Source of the DNA: Aphrophora alni
Taxonomy: Eukaryota > Arthropoda > Insecta > Hemiptera > Aphrophoridae
Direction: 5' to 3'
Assembly (NCBI GenBank): GCA_963513935.1
Contig: OY740774.1
Location: 84,592,890 to 84,656,889 of the forward strand
DNA: 64,000 nucleotides
Shown piece by piece: positions 25,190 through 38,742 of this stretch. The translations under genes and the position numbers were made by a program. Under the pieces are notes generated by a model. The model ran no database searches. It saw only the letters and a program-made list of their open reading frames with translations, and was not told the origin of the DNA. The first letter of the stretch is position 1; each line of letters begins with the position of its first letter.

Positions 25190-25622
25190 TAGCCTAAAAT
25201 GGCCGCCGTTCTACACTGCACCGGCGATCGCGGAAAGCCGAATGTTTGCGCACCATTTAACCCGTGGTCGACTGACCCTACCCAATTTGACTATTAAGCC
25301 ATTATTTGGGGGGGGGGGTTAAAACTAGGAACAAGGAGATATGAAGAACGATGAATTGGCGATGGTTGATAAAAATAGTTGCAGTCTTCCAACGGTCCAG
25401 CTCCTTGCGAAAGGGGTGCACAACTGGTGCTCTCTCGTGCGTGACGCGACTTCAGGGCTCGCAGGGTGGGGGAACATGCAAGACATCATCTGCTGCCCCT
25501 GCATTTGTGGCACCGGGCAACTGTTAAGGCAATGGATGCGGACAAACAACCGCCACCCCAAGTGCAGGGGCAACCGTGGTGGGCAGATCACCACAGTTAA
25601 TGTTATCATTAGTAAGAGTTGA
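25190..25622. other. GC-richer island with overlapping open frames
   Basis: This ~430-bp segment is clearly richer in G, C and CpG (for example ctgcaccggcgatcgcgg near 25215) than its surroundings. Both strands stay open for over 90 codons (plus 25341-25622, minus 25325-25609). The plus frame contains a run of Cys residues (ICCPCICGTG) that could suggest a metal-binding segment. No family is recognised. It could be part of a transposon imported from a different composition, or a conserved exon; the evidence does not separate these. A G run of ten precedes it near 25310. Confidence 0.35.
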
Positions 25623-28600
25623 TAAGTTTAATAACGTAAACCACACATTTCTATGTAACTACATATACAATAATAATTCCGTTTCCGACAACTGATGATG
25701 GCAAACATATCCGCGTTTGAGGTTTCGTGCTATTTCTGTTTAAACTATCTTGATCAGATAAATGTGTAAATACACTTTTTGACATAAATATATATATATA
25801 GTTCTGTAAATATATAAAGTAATTAAACTAACCCCCATCCACAAAAAAATGGCAAAAAACATTTTATTTATTTTTTACACCAAAGTTTAGTCAGATAACT
25901 CTCAAATCAATTATGGAAAAAGATAAGTTAAGGAAAAAAATTAAAAACCAAACAAATTTTACGACCACTTACTTAAACTCACAGGACATAAGGACAATTT
26001 TCTGAGCAAAGTGTTAGTGAAACCACGGGAGGGCACCGTTAGATAAACGGTAGTTTGTGTAAGTGGAAGTTGGCAGCTTATGTCTAAATTCAGTTGCAGA
26101 GTACAAAAATTTTGACGAGACAGAAAATAATTATATGCAACTGGGTAATTTAAAACATGATGGGTTAATTATAACAGAACTAAATTGTTATGTTATTATT
26201 AATTATATTAGTTTTATTTTTGGACTACGACAAAAGCAATATAGACCTAATTTATATAGAGCCAAGTGAATTAAAATTGTTTGGTATAGTCGTTGTAACA
26301 ATTCCACAACACAACCAATAACATTAGCTATAACAGTAAATCACATTTATTACGATTCATAGAGGAATTTATTAAGCTAAATTAATACACGATGTGAAAT
26401 GTATTCCAGAACCCTTGTATATAAACATGGCTATTACGTAATTGCCGACTGGGGATGAATTGTGGCTTACTAGGAAGGCAACAACGGACCTAGTCACAAA
26501 AATTCGTACCAATAAAGTTTATAAATCAATTAAATGGATTCTAAAGACTGAATTAAATATTTCTCTCTATAGAGAGAAAGTATTTTTGTTACGTAAAAAT
26601 ATACTTTTATAGAACTTTGAATTAAACATCAAGATGTCGTGTTATTTATGCATTATTTTTGATCAATTTTTTTAAGGTATGGCCTATCATATTATTTCTT
26701 TTATTTTGATAACATCCGTTAAATTTCTGATTTTACGGTTAACGTTAATGAGTTCAGATGTATATGTCATGACTTACGATAATCTGAAATGTTTGATCAC
26801 TCAAGCTTCACTATCCACTAACTAATTATTTCTAAAATTTTCATCTTTTGATTTAAAAGATAAATTGCAAGAAAGTTTTTTTCAAAAAACATTACTTCTA
26901 CTTAGATGTATAAATTTAATTTGTTTTATAAATATTTGAAGTTGAAGATTAAAACTACCCTTAGACCACACTACCCTATCTCTTTGCTCCAACCCCTAAT
27001 CTCTTTATACTTAATACGTATTTAGTGAAGCAACACTAACGTTGAAATGAAAACATAAAAGTTCTCATACACGGTGGGTAAAAGTTTTAAACATATTTTC
27101 AATCTGAATTTCTTTTTATTTTAACAGTTTTAGGGATATAAATTTTAAATCTTAATGCTTGTTCAGTATGAGGGAAAGTAGGGCTTTATTTCAAAACAAA
27201 AATCTGCAGATACAAATCCACTTTGAAGTTTAGTGGACCTTACTTTTTTAGAAAACATAAAGATTCAATCCGCATCTCTTTCCCTTCCTCAGGGGAGATT
27301 GAGGTCCAAAGTCGTATTTTCTTTTATTATCTCTGTCAATACTTATGTTAACAAAAATAATAGATTTTTATTACTGGTTAATCAACTTTTGTGACGATGG
27401 CCTTTGGTATGAACTATGTAAAGACTCCAAAGGTATGAATTATATAAAGACCGAAATGGTTGATAGATGAAAATATGTGAGATATAATGAGTGAGATTTC
27501 TAAAAGAGGAAACAAAGTTTAAGGGGAATTAGGATGGTGTAAAAAAGATTATACGGTAAAACTCGTTTATACTGGATGTCATGTTAGTAGCTATAAAAGT
27601 GTAGGGATTAATGGGAGAAGTGGAAACTCCAGATTAGTGCATAACATCTTTCCATACGTCAGGCTAAATCAAGCAACTCTCCCGGCGGGTGGGTGTTATA
27701 AAATAAAGCGTCCCATTAGTTTGTGTCATAATTTCTAAAAACAAAAACAAAAAATTATATCCAACCTCCATTAAGAAAATATTGTCGAACTGTTGACTAC
27801 GGTGAAGTTCAATTATAAGGATGGATAAAGAAAAGGTAACGGCATCTCCGTCTGGTCATCCCACTTCTAAATGCCATACTCGAAAACCCACCTTCGCCTT
27901 ACTGGTGGCACATGAAAGAGGAATGTACATGTGGAGGGTTGTCAATTATTGTGACTGAGAAATACGAAAATAAATGTTGTTAATGATAAGTAATAAATTA
28001 GGAGAAGAAAGAGTTAAAGAAACTAATAACTAATATCACGAAGGCGCTATAGCTGACTGGACGATGATCAACACTAGAGCTTTGATCACGCGGAGGATCG
28101 GAAAAATAGATTATAATGAGAAACACGGACGATCTTCCTGCTTCCACCCGAGCTAAGGTCGATCATGCAGAGATGCTAATGATACTTATCAACAATAGAA
28201 AAGAGAACCCAAAAAAGTGTTAAAAACTGCTTAAATATGTATATTTCACCTAAGAAGTAGGAATATTTCATAGAGTAGGAAGACTGAAAGATGATGTTTA
28301 ATTTGACACAAATTGTGTCCAAACTGTGTTTTAAAGAGAGGGAAAAGTAAATAAATGGAAATAATAACTAAAGCAGTAATAAAAAAGGGAGAGTTTAAGT
28401 TTTATATTAAATTGATGTATAAAATTATTTTAATGTAGTGAAATATTTTATAGGAAACTAGATAATTCGAAGAAAAAATTGCAACGCAATTAAAAAAAGC
28501 AAGCAATTGTTCAAATCGTTTATAGCATGATATATAAAAATCTATTAGTAAAGGTATAATTTTATTTGGATGCCAGTAATTATAAGATAATTTTGGATAA

Positions 28601-31600
28601 CTTTGTGTGGGTTATTCGGAAAAAAAAACCTAAAATAATAATAATAATAATAATAAATAAAAAATAATATTGGAGACAGAATTTAAATTTAAATTTAAAT
28701 GTATGAGAAAAATAATAAAAAAGTATAGATACGGTAATAATGGAAGTCGTAAATTAAGAATTTGAGATTCAGTAAAAGTAGTTTTAGAATGTAATTATTT
28801 TTGTTGACATACGCTAAGAAAGTTTCTTGTGCTAAAAGTCATCATGGACAGAAGCAACGCTTATTGCACTGGATAAAGATAATAAGTTCTAAAATTAGAC
28901 GTGAACAACTGATCAAGGTCAATTGATAGTTGCTAGGTTCCTGCCATGGCTCTAGATTACCCCTGACCTAGGCTATAGATTATAAAAATTATAATAGAAA
29001 TTAAAACACATCTTTTAAAGAAATTCCAAATGATTATAAAAGGTAATAAATGATATCAGACTAGGCCCGATGAAAATTGAAAGTTTTAACATAATAAAAA
29101 AAGTGTTTATTCATTTTTTGTGATAATGTAATTAAAATTTTAAAAAATAAATAATGTTTTGTATTTTGAAAATTTTATATAAGGTTAATTCCATAAAAAG
29201 TGGAATTCCTGAAAAAATAAACAATTTAGTGAACAATAAATTTCAGAAAATATTAGCATAAGTATATTTGAAAAATAAATTGATTTGTTTCTCACATGTT
29301 GTTTGAACAAAGTATAATTAAGTTACTCAGAATTATTTTAAAATTCGAAAAGTTATCGATGCTAAAGAAAAAAAAATTAGGAGAAGGAAAATTAGAGAAA
29401 AAAAGATTTAATGGAAAAAAGTAAATTGAAACGCCATCGAGTTAGAGATAATTAAAATATTAAAAAATTTAATTTTAGGGAAAAATTTGTTGGGATAGTT
29501 AATCTCACAGATTAAATTTAATTTTAGAATTCAAGGCTAAGAAAGTAGTTTATCTCTTAAAATATTGGCTAATTAATACAGAAATTTATAATAGTGAACA
29601 TTGAAGAAACGGGGAAAAATTATACTAAACGTAGTTTGACTTCACTGTGATGACATGTCCGTGAAATGGAAATTTCCCTGGTGCGCTATTACTGTAAAAA
29701 CTACAGCGATCTCATGTCCAAGAAGTTTTGGTTATAGGCCGACTTGATGGTTACATATATAATCACCGAATCATGCCGAATTACAACGAATAACATAAAA
29801 ACTCTTCTGTTTAGACAAATAAAATTTTATTACAGTTGTATAAAATAAATTTGTTTCTGTCGCCATACAGATTGCGGCATAAGACAAATCCGTTTAAATA
29901 AAACCACAAAAATGTTCACGTGGTGTGACATTATTCCGCTTCTTGTACAGTCTGGTTTTATTGTTGGAAATGCTTGTGATAAATCTACCGCCATGAATAC
30001 AAATGTCAACTCTACCTGAGGTCTTATTGTTGTTTGCTAATGTAAGTTTTGTGAATAAACCTCGATTTAAAATGGCAATTTTATGGAACAAAACTGCATT
30101 TCTTAAGGTTGGCAGTACTGAATTTAAAGTGAGGTTATAAATTCACATTTAAATATAATGGAACACAATTTTCTACTGGAAGTTTCACTAACGTTGATAA
30201 AGATTATAATTTTCTCATCTCTAAACATATTTAATTGTGCCATTTAGATACTTTCCTAACCCTATAATGTTTTACGCCAAGTGATATGGTTTTACTGAAA
30301 CGCCTAATAATACAAATATGAAGCATTATTTGTTGGATACCTAGGGGATAATTTGATTCGTAAAATTATGAAATTTGCTCTCTATTTTGATATGTCTCGT
30401 TAGTGTACAAATATGAAATGTTCTTGAGAAATTCGAAATTTGAATCTTTAAGATAAACCTTTTCATTTGTCGCAGACTTTTAGAGTTAGTTATTAATTAT
30501 TTAGCATATTTTGTATTTATTCCTGTTCAAAATTTAATGATTTATGGAATTCAAATAATTAAACATTTGCCATGTTTCCCTTCAAATCTACAATGCAATC
30601 AGTGTAGGCTTTCGTGTAATTTTGACTTGACCAACTTGTAATGCCGAGGGAGGCCCACTACAATAAACGGTGGTTTATAGAGTTGGTTAGAATTTAATTG
30701 CAAGAAAACACCCGGATTACAAATATAATTTTAGTAATGCTGTAACTAAAGAAATAGTAAAGGAAATAATACTTTTTATAGGAAGAAAAAGAAATGTCAA
30801 AATGATCAAGGACGGGCAAAAAAATTATATTATTGTCTCCAGTTATACAGCTGAACTACTCCAAGCACAGTGCATGTTAAGTTATAATAACAATTAATCT
30901 TGAAATATTAATTCCGAAGTTCTGATATTTTTTATACTTCGACTTAATTAAAAAAAAACAACAATTTTCTAACGTTTCTATATACTCAAAATCGTACAAA
31001 AGTCCAACGTTTTTGTTTTTAAATTATATATTTATTTATACAAAGACGTCACCAAAATTTGAATTCTTAATTTTATAATTAAAATAATCCTTAAACACTA
31101 TAACTCGAATATCTTTATCAATATAAAAAGTTTTAAAAACATCTATACAATCAAATGACAGAAATAAGTGAAAGTTATAACCTTGAATTTTAATCCTCTA
31201 TGTCTCTCTTTGCATTCCATTTAGAGATAAAAAAATTAGTTTAAACGTAAAGGCACTTAATTAACAACAAAGTTAAAGGTTAGTGGAAGTATCAATTCCG
31301 CCACACTGTATAATTTAACTTTATTTTATAATGAGAGTTCAAAACACATAAAACATAATATCAATGTTTAAAATTTTTTAATATTTAGAAATAATTGTTA
31401 TGGCATTATAAATTGAGTTTAAATATAGTGTGGGAGACAGTTGGTTGACAACTTGAATATTGACAACAACAAAAGTAAAACCCACACTTCAATAAACAAA
31501 GACAATACAATTACCTCTCTTGTTTCTATGGTTGTTGCTCTCCTAATCTCAAACGGCGGTATTGAAGATAGAACGACATAGAATTACAGATATATAGAAC

Positions 31601-32839
31601 GTGTCTATAGAAACCAACAATCTATAGAGTACATTGTATAAATTAATGTGATATATGCCTTTTAATGTATTCAACGTGATATAATGACACTAGGGGTTTT
31701 GTTATGGTTCCAGCAACACATTAAGAGCGCGTTTCTATTTATATAGAACAATGATAAAATAGGGCGTTAGGTTGTGCTTCCCGTAATACACAGTGTCATT
31801 TTGTGTGGCCGGAGTTAATTATTTTGTCATTAATGACCGGAATATTACAAAACTGAGCGTGATTAGACAATATAAAGGCAGATGTGTACAACTACAAAAA
31901 TACTTTTATTGAATTTATATCCGCCGTTTTGGTTCCGTCATCTTTAAAATAATTTTAATTTTAAATGTCAACTAATGAAATTAGGGAAAAGTGCTGTAAG
32001 TTTTTATATTATTTTTCACCTTCAAAAACATCATGAAGCTCAGAGCGTGATAGAAACATCATTGATTTTCAAAACATTGGTGTGGCATTTATTATTTAGC
32101 CGAAAATTTACATTTTGCTGATAATTGTATTGACCAAACCGAGATCACAGGTGATTTTAACACGATGTTTTTTTTTACGTATTAAAGCTGTATATTTTCA
32201 AATTATTACCTTCTTGTACCATTTACTAAGTGGAAGCAAGGCAACATGACTACTTTATTGCTCTATCAACCCCTTTCAAATTATGTAAAACGTAAACATA
32301 TTTCCATTTAGAAATGTTTGACCCACATCCTGCTCTCCATCCCTCAAAACTTGAGATCGACAAACTTTTAGAAGATAATAATCTTCCGCTTCCAAGAGTA
32401 TGATTAAATTCATTCCTTTCCAAAACTTTTGCTTCACACAAAGACGTGGTTTCCCACAAACTTGCGTGCTTAGACTTAAGCTATTCTGTACAAACCAAAC
32501 TTTACTCAGAGAATAAGTTTTTGAAGCAAGTTTTATTAAAAATTTCTCGATATTTATACATTAATATTAAGATATTATGTTACACTCGAAATAAAATGAC
32601 GTTAGTAAAACCTGAGGTTTTATTATATTTGTTTTAAAAATATTGAATTACATCTCCAAACTTGAATGTTTTCTAACAAACTTTGTCTATCTAATTATGC
32701 CAATAAAATTAAAAGTCAATGAAGCAATTGAATTGGCATTTATAATTTGAATAAAGTCAATAAATATTGGAGGAAGTTTTATCAAAAATTAACCTCCTGA
32801 GTTTTTTTCGCGGGAACAAATCAAGCACTTGATGCGATC
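25623..32839. other. Long AT-rich stretch, no confident feature
   Basis: Contains (AAT)n (28636-28655), an AAATTT repeat (28683-28701), the small family C motif near 30650 and a cluster of A-rich purine-biased sequence at 28200-29600. A 45-codon frame from 27822 contains, in an alternative frame, EECTCGG, which is only vaguely LINE-like. Minus-strand frames 29894-30091 and 32250-32459 have no recognisable domain. Confidence 0.35.
28636..28655. repeat. (AAT)n microsatellite
   Basis: About seven copies of the trinucleotide. Confidence 0.9.
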
Positions 32840-33510
32840 TTCAGTGGAAAGACAGTGATGTACCTTCAATACATCAGTGATAAATTTCGTACCCTAAGAA
32901 AGCTTCAATCACAGACAGACTGTGAGTAAGGAATGGTACTCGGTGTCCTCCGGAATTTAATTTCCTGCAAAAGTAAATGTTTTTCAGTGACATCTTGGGG
33001 AACAAACAAAAAACACAAACTATAGCAGTACAATCGGGAAGTAGTGTTCCACACCATAAGAGTGTGTTTGGCTAAGACTTTGAAATCAGATCCGATACGT
33101 TTTCATGATGCCCGCAAATCTCTAGAGTCTTGTGCCATGACGAAGGCTACCTACAGGTAATAATTTTTGGAAGTTTTTGGCATTGTGGTGCGTACGTATG
33201 ATGAACCCAATATACCAACTCCAAACTCTCAATGTAACTTTGACATTGCTGCGTACCCTGCCGTGCTTTTTTGCTTTCTGTGATGTTGAATATCTTATCC
33301 GTGACTGGGCCGTAGTATCCGGGTCGATAATATAAACCCACGACTCTTCAATGATCACTTTATCCAAGAAGTCGAAGCAAATTTTTCACAGGCAGCACGT
33401 ATTGTAAGACTTCCAGACGGATTTGCTTTGGCATCGTCGGTAGACACTTCGGTGCGAATTTTGTACATACTCTCTGGAAAACCGAATCTGGTTCAAATGG
33501 GAATGTATCC
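32840..33510 (-). pseudogene. Mariner-type transposase remnant
   Basis: Read on the minus strand, pieces in different frames line up with mariner transposases. In order they are: RVCTKFAPKCL then PKQIRLEV (the region before the first catalytic aspartate); KVIIEESWVYIIDPDT (family: GDE-x-WVY-x-YDPET); KKHGRVRSNVKVTLRV (family: PKKARQVRSNVKVML); VHHTYAPQ (family: GIVHHEFAPQG); and CLFPKMSLK (family: FFLFPKMK). Two overlapping minus frames (33122-33367 and 33147-33341) each hold part of this, showing a frameshift. The first catalytic Asp is replaced (EESW for DE-x-W), and the HHDNA motif region is unreadable. Stops and indels make it non-functional. Terminal inverted repeats were not found. Confidence 0.85.
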
Positions 33511-35365
33511 AACTAAAGCTTACTTCCATCTACAGTGACTGTTAGACGTTATACGATAGTCCCTCATGACCCAAGTTTGAAATTGATCAATTACCTCGTC
33601 ACTTAAACTTGATTATATATCGGAATATGAGCTTTATTAAGTAAGGTGCGGCCATCTTAATGGTGCTCTCATCTTGGGTTCATAATAAGTGATAAGTCCC
33701 TCATTTAATGTAATTATATTTAACAAAATTATTATTAAAATTTTTTTTTCTTTCAGAAAGTAGCATTTAATAAAATTAAATTAAATTTCAATAATATTAG
33801 TAAGTCAGCAAATAATCATATCTTTTTAATGAGAATATTAAAAATTCAATGTTGGTTATACAATTATTGTAATTCGAGACTTGGGATTTTCTTACTTAAA
33901 CAAATTTTTAACTCCATCGTATAAATGGTGAACAAATTAAATTCCTTCTTTGAATTTAGGAAAAATTAATCATTTTAGAAACACAATAAACGCTTTAGTT
34001 AAAAGCTATTAAGAAGAACGATGATTTGTGCATACTATTATTTATGTGTAGTTCTATCTTTAGAAATCAATTAAAATTCTGTTACGCTAATTTCATGATC
34101 ATTTACCTCAATGTTACAGAGGATTTGAACCAAGTGTTGTAATAGTGTCCATTACTTTACATTACTCTATTGGTGCCTGGCAAAAGCGATTATCCATGAG
34201 GACAGCAATGAGTTAAACGATATTAATCTGAAGCCGAAACAATCAGCTTGATTGAAATGTCTTGAATAATCTTGAATGCGAGATACTCTGTTAGCTATGT
34301 ACACTATTAATCGATGTGTACGTGTTCTGATTTGTAAGTCCCAGTGTAGAATCAATAGACCGATTTTAATGAAAGAAACATAATGCAATGTAAAATATTT
34401 CAAATTATTTTCGAAGAAAAATATATCAGATATGAAATCGTTGTTTTCCAATATCAATATGGGATTGATATTTTTATTAATTTAAAAAAAACCGATACAC
34501 CAAAATTGTTTGCAACAATCTTCTTTTTGAATGTGCAGTAATCTCGAGTTTAAATGTCTCAATAGTGGGGTATAAAGTCTAAATTCTGGACTGCGATAAA
34601 AATGTTTTTTCTAGTTTTAAATAAACGAAGATTGTATTAGCTTTAATTTTATTATTATAATGATATTTTCATCCCCATAATATCTCAAAATAAAACCATG
34701 CTTTTCGACTGTCGCGAAATGTTCTGTTTATTGAAATTACACTTTTCCCATTTAAATATGATATCCTTCAACCCAAAAGACTGATTCTAATAAAACGCAA
34801 ATTTTCCAGATTTATAATAGATTTTTTATTTTTATAATTGTTTTAAGGGATTGAAGTTTTCCAAAATCGAAAATCCATCAATGCTTTAGTGGCAAAACGT
34901 TTTGGTACCAAAAAATACTTCTTCTCAGATCAATACTAAAACTTTGGATATGTTGAATTATTTACAAAGGGATACTTTGTGTGAATTTGAGACGATTTAG
35001 ACAAATACCTCGTTTTGTATGTTCTCAGAACTGTATTAGTTCTCTATTTTGGACTTCGATAAAAATGTTTTCTGAGTTATCAGTATGGCAATCATATTCA
35101 TTGAATATCATATTTTCTGCATAGAATTCTATATTCTCATCCACGTAAAATGAATATGATAATACGATATTTTTATACGATAATTGTAAAATTACTTCCT
35201 ATTATAACATTTTAGTGTTGATTGTAAAGTTTTAAAAAATATATTGAACTACAGTTTACAATACTGAAGTAGTGGCAATTCTATTGGGTGTGAAGGATTA
35301 TCCTAAACTTGAGACTATTTATTTTGACAAAATCATAGCAAAAAAATTGATAAGCAACTAAACTA
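33511..35365. other. AT-rich stretch, weak internal duplication
   Basis: 34590-34620 (tggactgcgataaaaatgtt) and 35050-35080 (tggacttcgataaaaatgtt) suggest a divergent ~460-bp direct duplication. No gene seen. Confidence 0.35.
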
Positions 35366-35583
35366 TTATTTCAAGGGCCTCGTGTACGACAACGAAAAAT
35401 GTCCTCCCTGAATCGTTACGACATATCCCCAGTTGCGTGAGCAACTATTTATTAAACAATAATAATTATTACATACTTTAGGATTTGGCTTTCCGTCATC
35501 GATACAACTATCAGTACAATATAACGCAGTAAGCCCATTTGTTGTCAATAATAGTTCTTTAGTTTTACAGCCAGCCATATATC
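35366..35583 (-). CDS. Possible exon encoding a cysteine-containing peptide (hypothetical)
   Basis: The minus-strand frame begins MAGCKTKELLLTTNGLTALY and continues CTDSCIDDGKPNPK, then VCNNYYCLINSC, to a stop at 35366. Composition is more protein-like than most open frames here (Cys, Gly, Pro, Asp). On the minus strand the frame is preceded by tactaac, a perfect branch-point consensus, and an acceptor-like ag at 35584-35585; after PNPK comes gtatgt (35471-35476), a good donor. The putative exon would therefore be 35477-35583 (107 bp). There is no polypyrimidine tract, no flanking exon was found and no family is recognised. Treat this as a hypothesis, not a gene call. Confidence 0.2.
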
Positions 35584-38191
35584 CTGGCGTAATTTTAATA
35601 GTTAGTATACTTTATTTTATTAATATCTCCTCAATATTTAAGATGTATTATTACATAGTATTATAGTTGTGTATTATTATTATTTCGACAGCAGTTTACA
35701 TTTAAAGGGTTTAAAATCGACGAATCGCCATTGCTGTTGAATGAATCCCACCAAGACAGCAACAACTGTCGTCAAAAATAAATTACCTCAATACTTATTC
35801 CACTATAGATCTTCAATACCAAATCCTTTGCGTAATGTTTTATTCACGTGAAAAATGGAGGAAAACTTTACACAATCTCTTCCAGCTTGCCCACTCAAAA
35901 CCTAAAACCCAAATAAAACCCGCTTTAATATTCCGTAATGGTTATTTATCACTGTCATTGTTTGAGTTTGATGTGGGAAATATACCACCCACAGTGTATT
36001 ATCAAACATATTGTTTCTATGGTTTAAGTGTCACAGTATTATTATAGCAATGTAAATCTGTATTTTTATCTAATTACCAGCTCTGTATATTTTAAGTTAT
36101 GTAAAATAATTTCTGCACTAAAATAATATTCTTCGCGAATGGCCCAAAATGTCAGTTTACTACTAATAGTAGAAAAAGCAAAAACTTGTAATTTATTTTA
36201 TTAATTTTCATAAAGTATTTCTTACGGAAGATAAGTTGGTATTCCTATTGGGGGGTTCCTCTTTAAGACAATATTTGGAGATTATTATTTTTAATAACTT
36301 GCGATTTACGAATTTAAATAGAGCTCAAACTTGTTTCAATTCTGCCATAAAGTGTGTAATAAAATTCTATATAACAGCTGTTAATTTTATATTTTTTCCA
36401 ATTATTTTTTAAACGTAATTCCTATTTACTTACTATATTGCTCATTATTTTTGGTCGTTCATCTTGAAATTCCCCCTCCCCAAATCAAAAGTACTGTTCT
36501 GTAGGAATTAGGTCTCTTAAATAACAGGACAATATTTTTATCAGCAAGTCACAAACAGACATTTTTGGGAGATGGTAGCAATACCTTATGTTTGGGTTAT
36601 CTAATGTAAAAAGTTTAGTTAAATATTAACAAAACTTTGAAGCTTATTTTGAAATAAAGACATTTTACAAAGCTAACCCCAAACGTTTTATTGTAGCTAT
36701 ATTTATTTATCGTTTTATTATTAATATCATTAAAAAATAATAATAATAACGGTTACAGTTTTGTAATAATAAGCCACGAAATATAAAAAATGCCCATATA
36801 TATAATTTGGTTTGGTCAACAATAAATACAATAGGTTTGGTCTTTAGGGGGTACAATTAGGCCTATTTTTATCAAACCATTAATCCAATCTGTAAAAATA
36901 GTACATTTGTATTTGGTCTTTTTATGACAAATACTTCTAAGTTTTAGCTTATCGAGAAAATGGAAAAAGCTTTGGAGATATGATTTATATACGCTCACAT
37001 TCGAAATTTATTTAACATTGGTTCTCGCGTTTAGATTGTATAAAACTACACCGATAACAAACATCCATTCTATAAACCACCTTTTTAGTCTCAAGACATC
37101 TTAAAACGAATAGAGCCACAAAAAACTCGACTTCGATTTTTATAGCCACACAACACTCTCCATACTATATGTGGGTAGTAAAACTAAGAACATGACTCAA
37201 TAGAAAAAAGTCTACTAAAGATTGGGTGTTACTATGATGTCGCCCGTTGTAGTTTTTACAATAACTTTTATATTAGAAAATAATGCTAGGAGATAATAAA
37301 GTGGTTTACAAAAACTCAGCTCCAGTGAAATGAATCCAGTAACAAGTTATTTCGAAGAGATCTCACAGCTTTACAATACTTCCCTCAACAAAACCTTTCA
37401 CAAAACGGAATGTGGCGTCATCATAAAGTGAAATAAGCACAACCCTTCAAATTAAATCAAAATACTATACGTTGATAATGTTAACGTTAATGTTATTCCC
37501 CCTCCCCAAATAACTTTTAAGCTTAAAAAATAGAGATATTTGTTTATTACTGCGTATATTTCTTATCGTAAATAAGTGGATATCGAATGACCATATTAAA
37601 AAAGATCCTGAGCTTATTTCGCTTAGACTATTAACTCGATCTAATTGTAAGTCTGATTTATGATTTGATGTGATTTTTAATTGGCAGGGTTTACTTTGTC
37701 ATTTAAAAAACAATTCTTAATAATATAATTTTCTTGTACTTTCCACACATGATTCGTGCACATTAATTGCACCAGAATTTGAACGAAACCGCAAGAGCTA
37801 ATACTTTTATGTAAGACGTTTTATAAGAGATGATTTTGTCTTGTTAAAATAAGAATAAACACCCGAAGTGTTATTTTTAGTAAAATAGCGACCAATTCTT
37901 TTTTGGACCATAAGTACCACATTTTATTTTGAAATCGATAAAGCCGATTTTAAGAAATTTGACATCTGTAGTTTATCTTTTAAATTTTGTAGTTGTGAAA
38001 AAAAAATCATTTATATCTGTTTAAATAGTTACACGTACCCAGTTTAATTACAACTCGTAAAGACCTGTAGGTTGTAGAGAAACAACAGATAACAGACAGA
38101 CGTTATTTCAAAAACCACTTTTAAGGGTTCATTTGACCTAAAAACTTGTATTACGGAGTTCACCCAGCATCGTGAGGTAAATTGGGAAGTT
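35584..38191. other. AT-rich stretch, no gene seen
   Basis: Includes an AAT run near 36737 and scattered pyrimidine-rich patches. Open frames at 35835-36047 and 36816-36998 show nothing recognisable. Confidence 0.4.
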
Positions 38192-38313
38192 ACAATAATA
38201 GCTAACTCTGGTTGAGAAAACGGCGACGGGAATTTCACTACACTAACCATAAGTTTCCCGACAGTAAATCCATCCAACAGGCCTAGTAGACTCTTCACTG
38301 CCTGTTGTGTCAT
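38044..38313 (-). CDS. Short ATG frame in left arm, hypothetical
   Basis: An 89-codon frame starting MTQQAVKSLLGLLDGFTVGK. The first ~30 codons lie in the inverted duplication and are identical at protein level to the frame at 40396-40497. The rest lies outside the arm. The ATG is about 180 bp downstream of TATATAA (minus strand). After GKLM the DNA reads gttagt, a possible splice donor, so the shared part could be a first exon. No family is recognised. The frame could equally be chance inside a repeat. Confidence 0.25.
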   Translation of the reverse strand: MTQQAVKSLLGLLDGFTVGKLMVSVVKFPSPFSQPELAIIVTSQFTSRCWVNSVIQVFRSNEPLKVVFEITSVCYLLFLYNLQVFTSCN

Positions 38314-38742
38314 TGAGTTTTTTATACTTCGTAAAAGTTTAATAAAATGTTAATGAAATATTTTATAGGACAAACTTTATATTCTCATTTTATTATTTCC
38401 TGCACTTGTTGTCTTTAATGGTGATATTTTCCTATTCACTTAAACGTATATTTAGAACGAAGATATTTCATGTAAAAGAAATGGTAGCTTCCTTTTATAT
38501 AACCCTTAGAAAGACAGTCAGACTGTTCATCCGTCTCCGATGTTTCTGTTGAGGAAAACTTTAAGCTCAACAATGATGGTTACGGTTAATTAAATTATAT
38601 GAAACTCAAGTATTTTGCATTTTACTTAATTACGATATGAAATGTATTGGGGCAAGTTTGGAATCGTCCAAGATTTTTAAGTCCATGAAATGTCCTTCAT
38701 GTTTTACGGTCTTATGAAACATAAAAGTGAGTTTCGAAATGC
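38192..38742 (-). repeat. Left arm of large inverted duplication
   Basis: 551 bp. The reverse complement aligns with 39988-40524 almost without interruption (for example catgaaggacatttcatgga and gaggacatcggagac-type stretches shared). The main difference is a small indel next to the TATA-like sequence (about 38502-38520). On the minus strand the arm carries cttatataaaagg-type promoter sequence (38491-38501) and then an ATG frame at 38313. The arm end at about 38192 shows no target-site duplication with the other arm's outer end. Confidence 0.93.
38491..38501 (-). promoter_or_regulatory. TATA-box-like sequence, left arm
   Basis: Reads tatataaaagg on the minus strand. An equivalent lies in the right arm, so both point outward, away from the spacer. 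Only the sequence match supports it. Confidence 0.35.

Noticed and set aside
28050..28110. Short GC-richer segment that looked loosely tRNA-like
   Set aside because: No A-box and B-box pair and no cloverleaf could be drawn.
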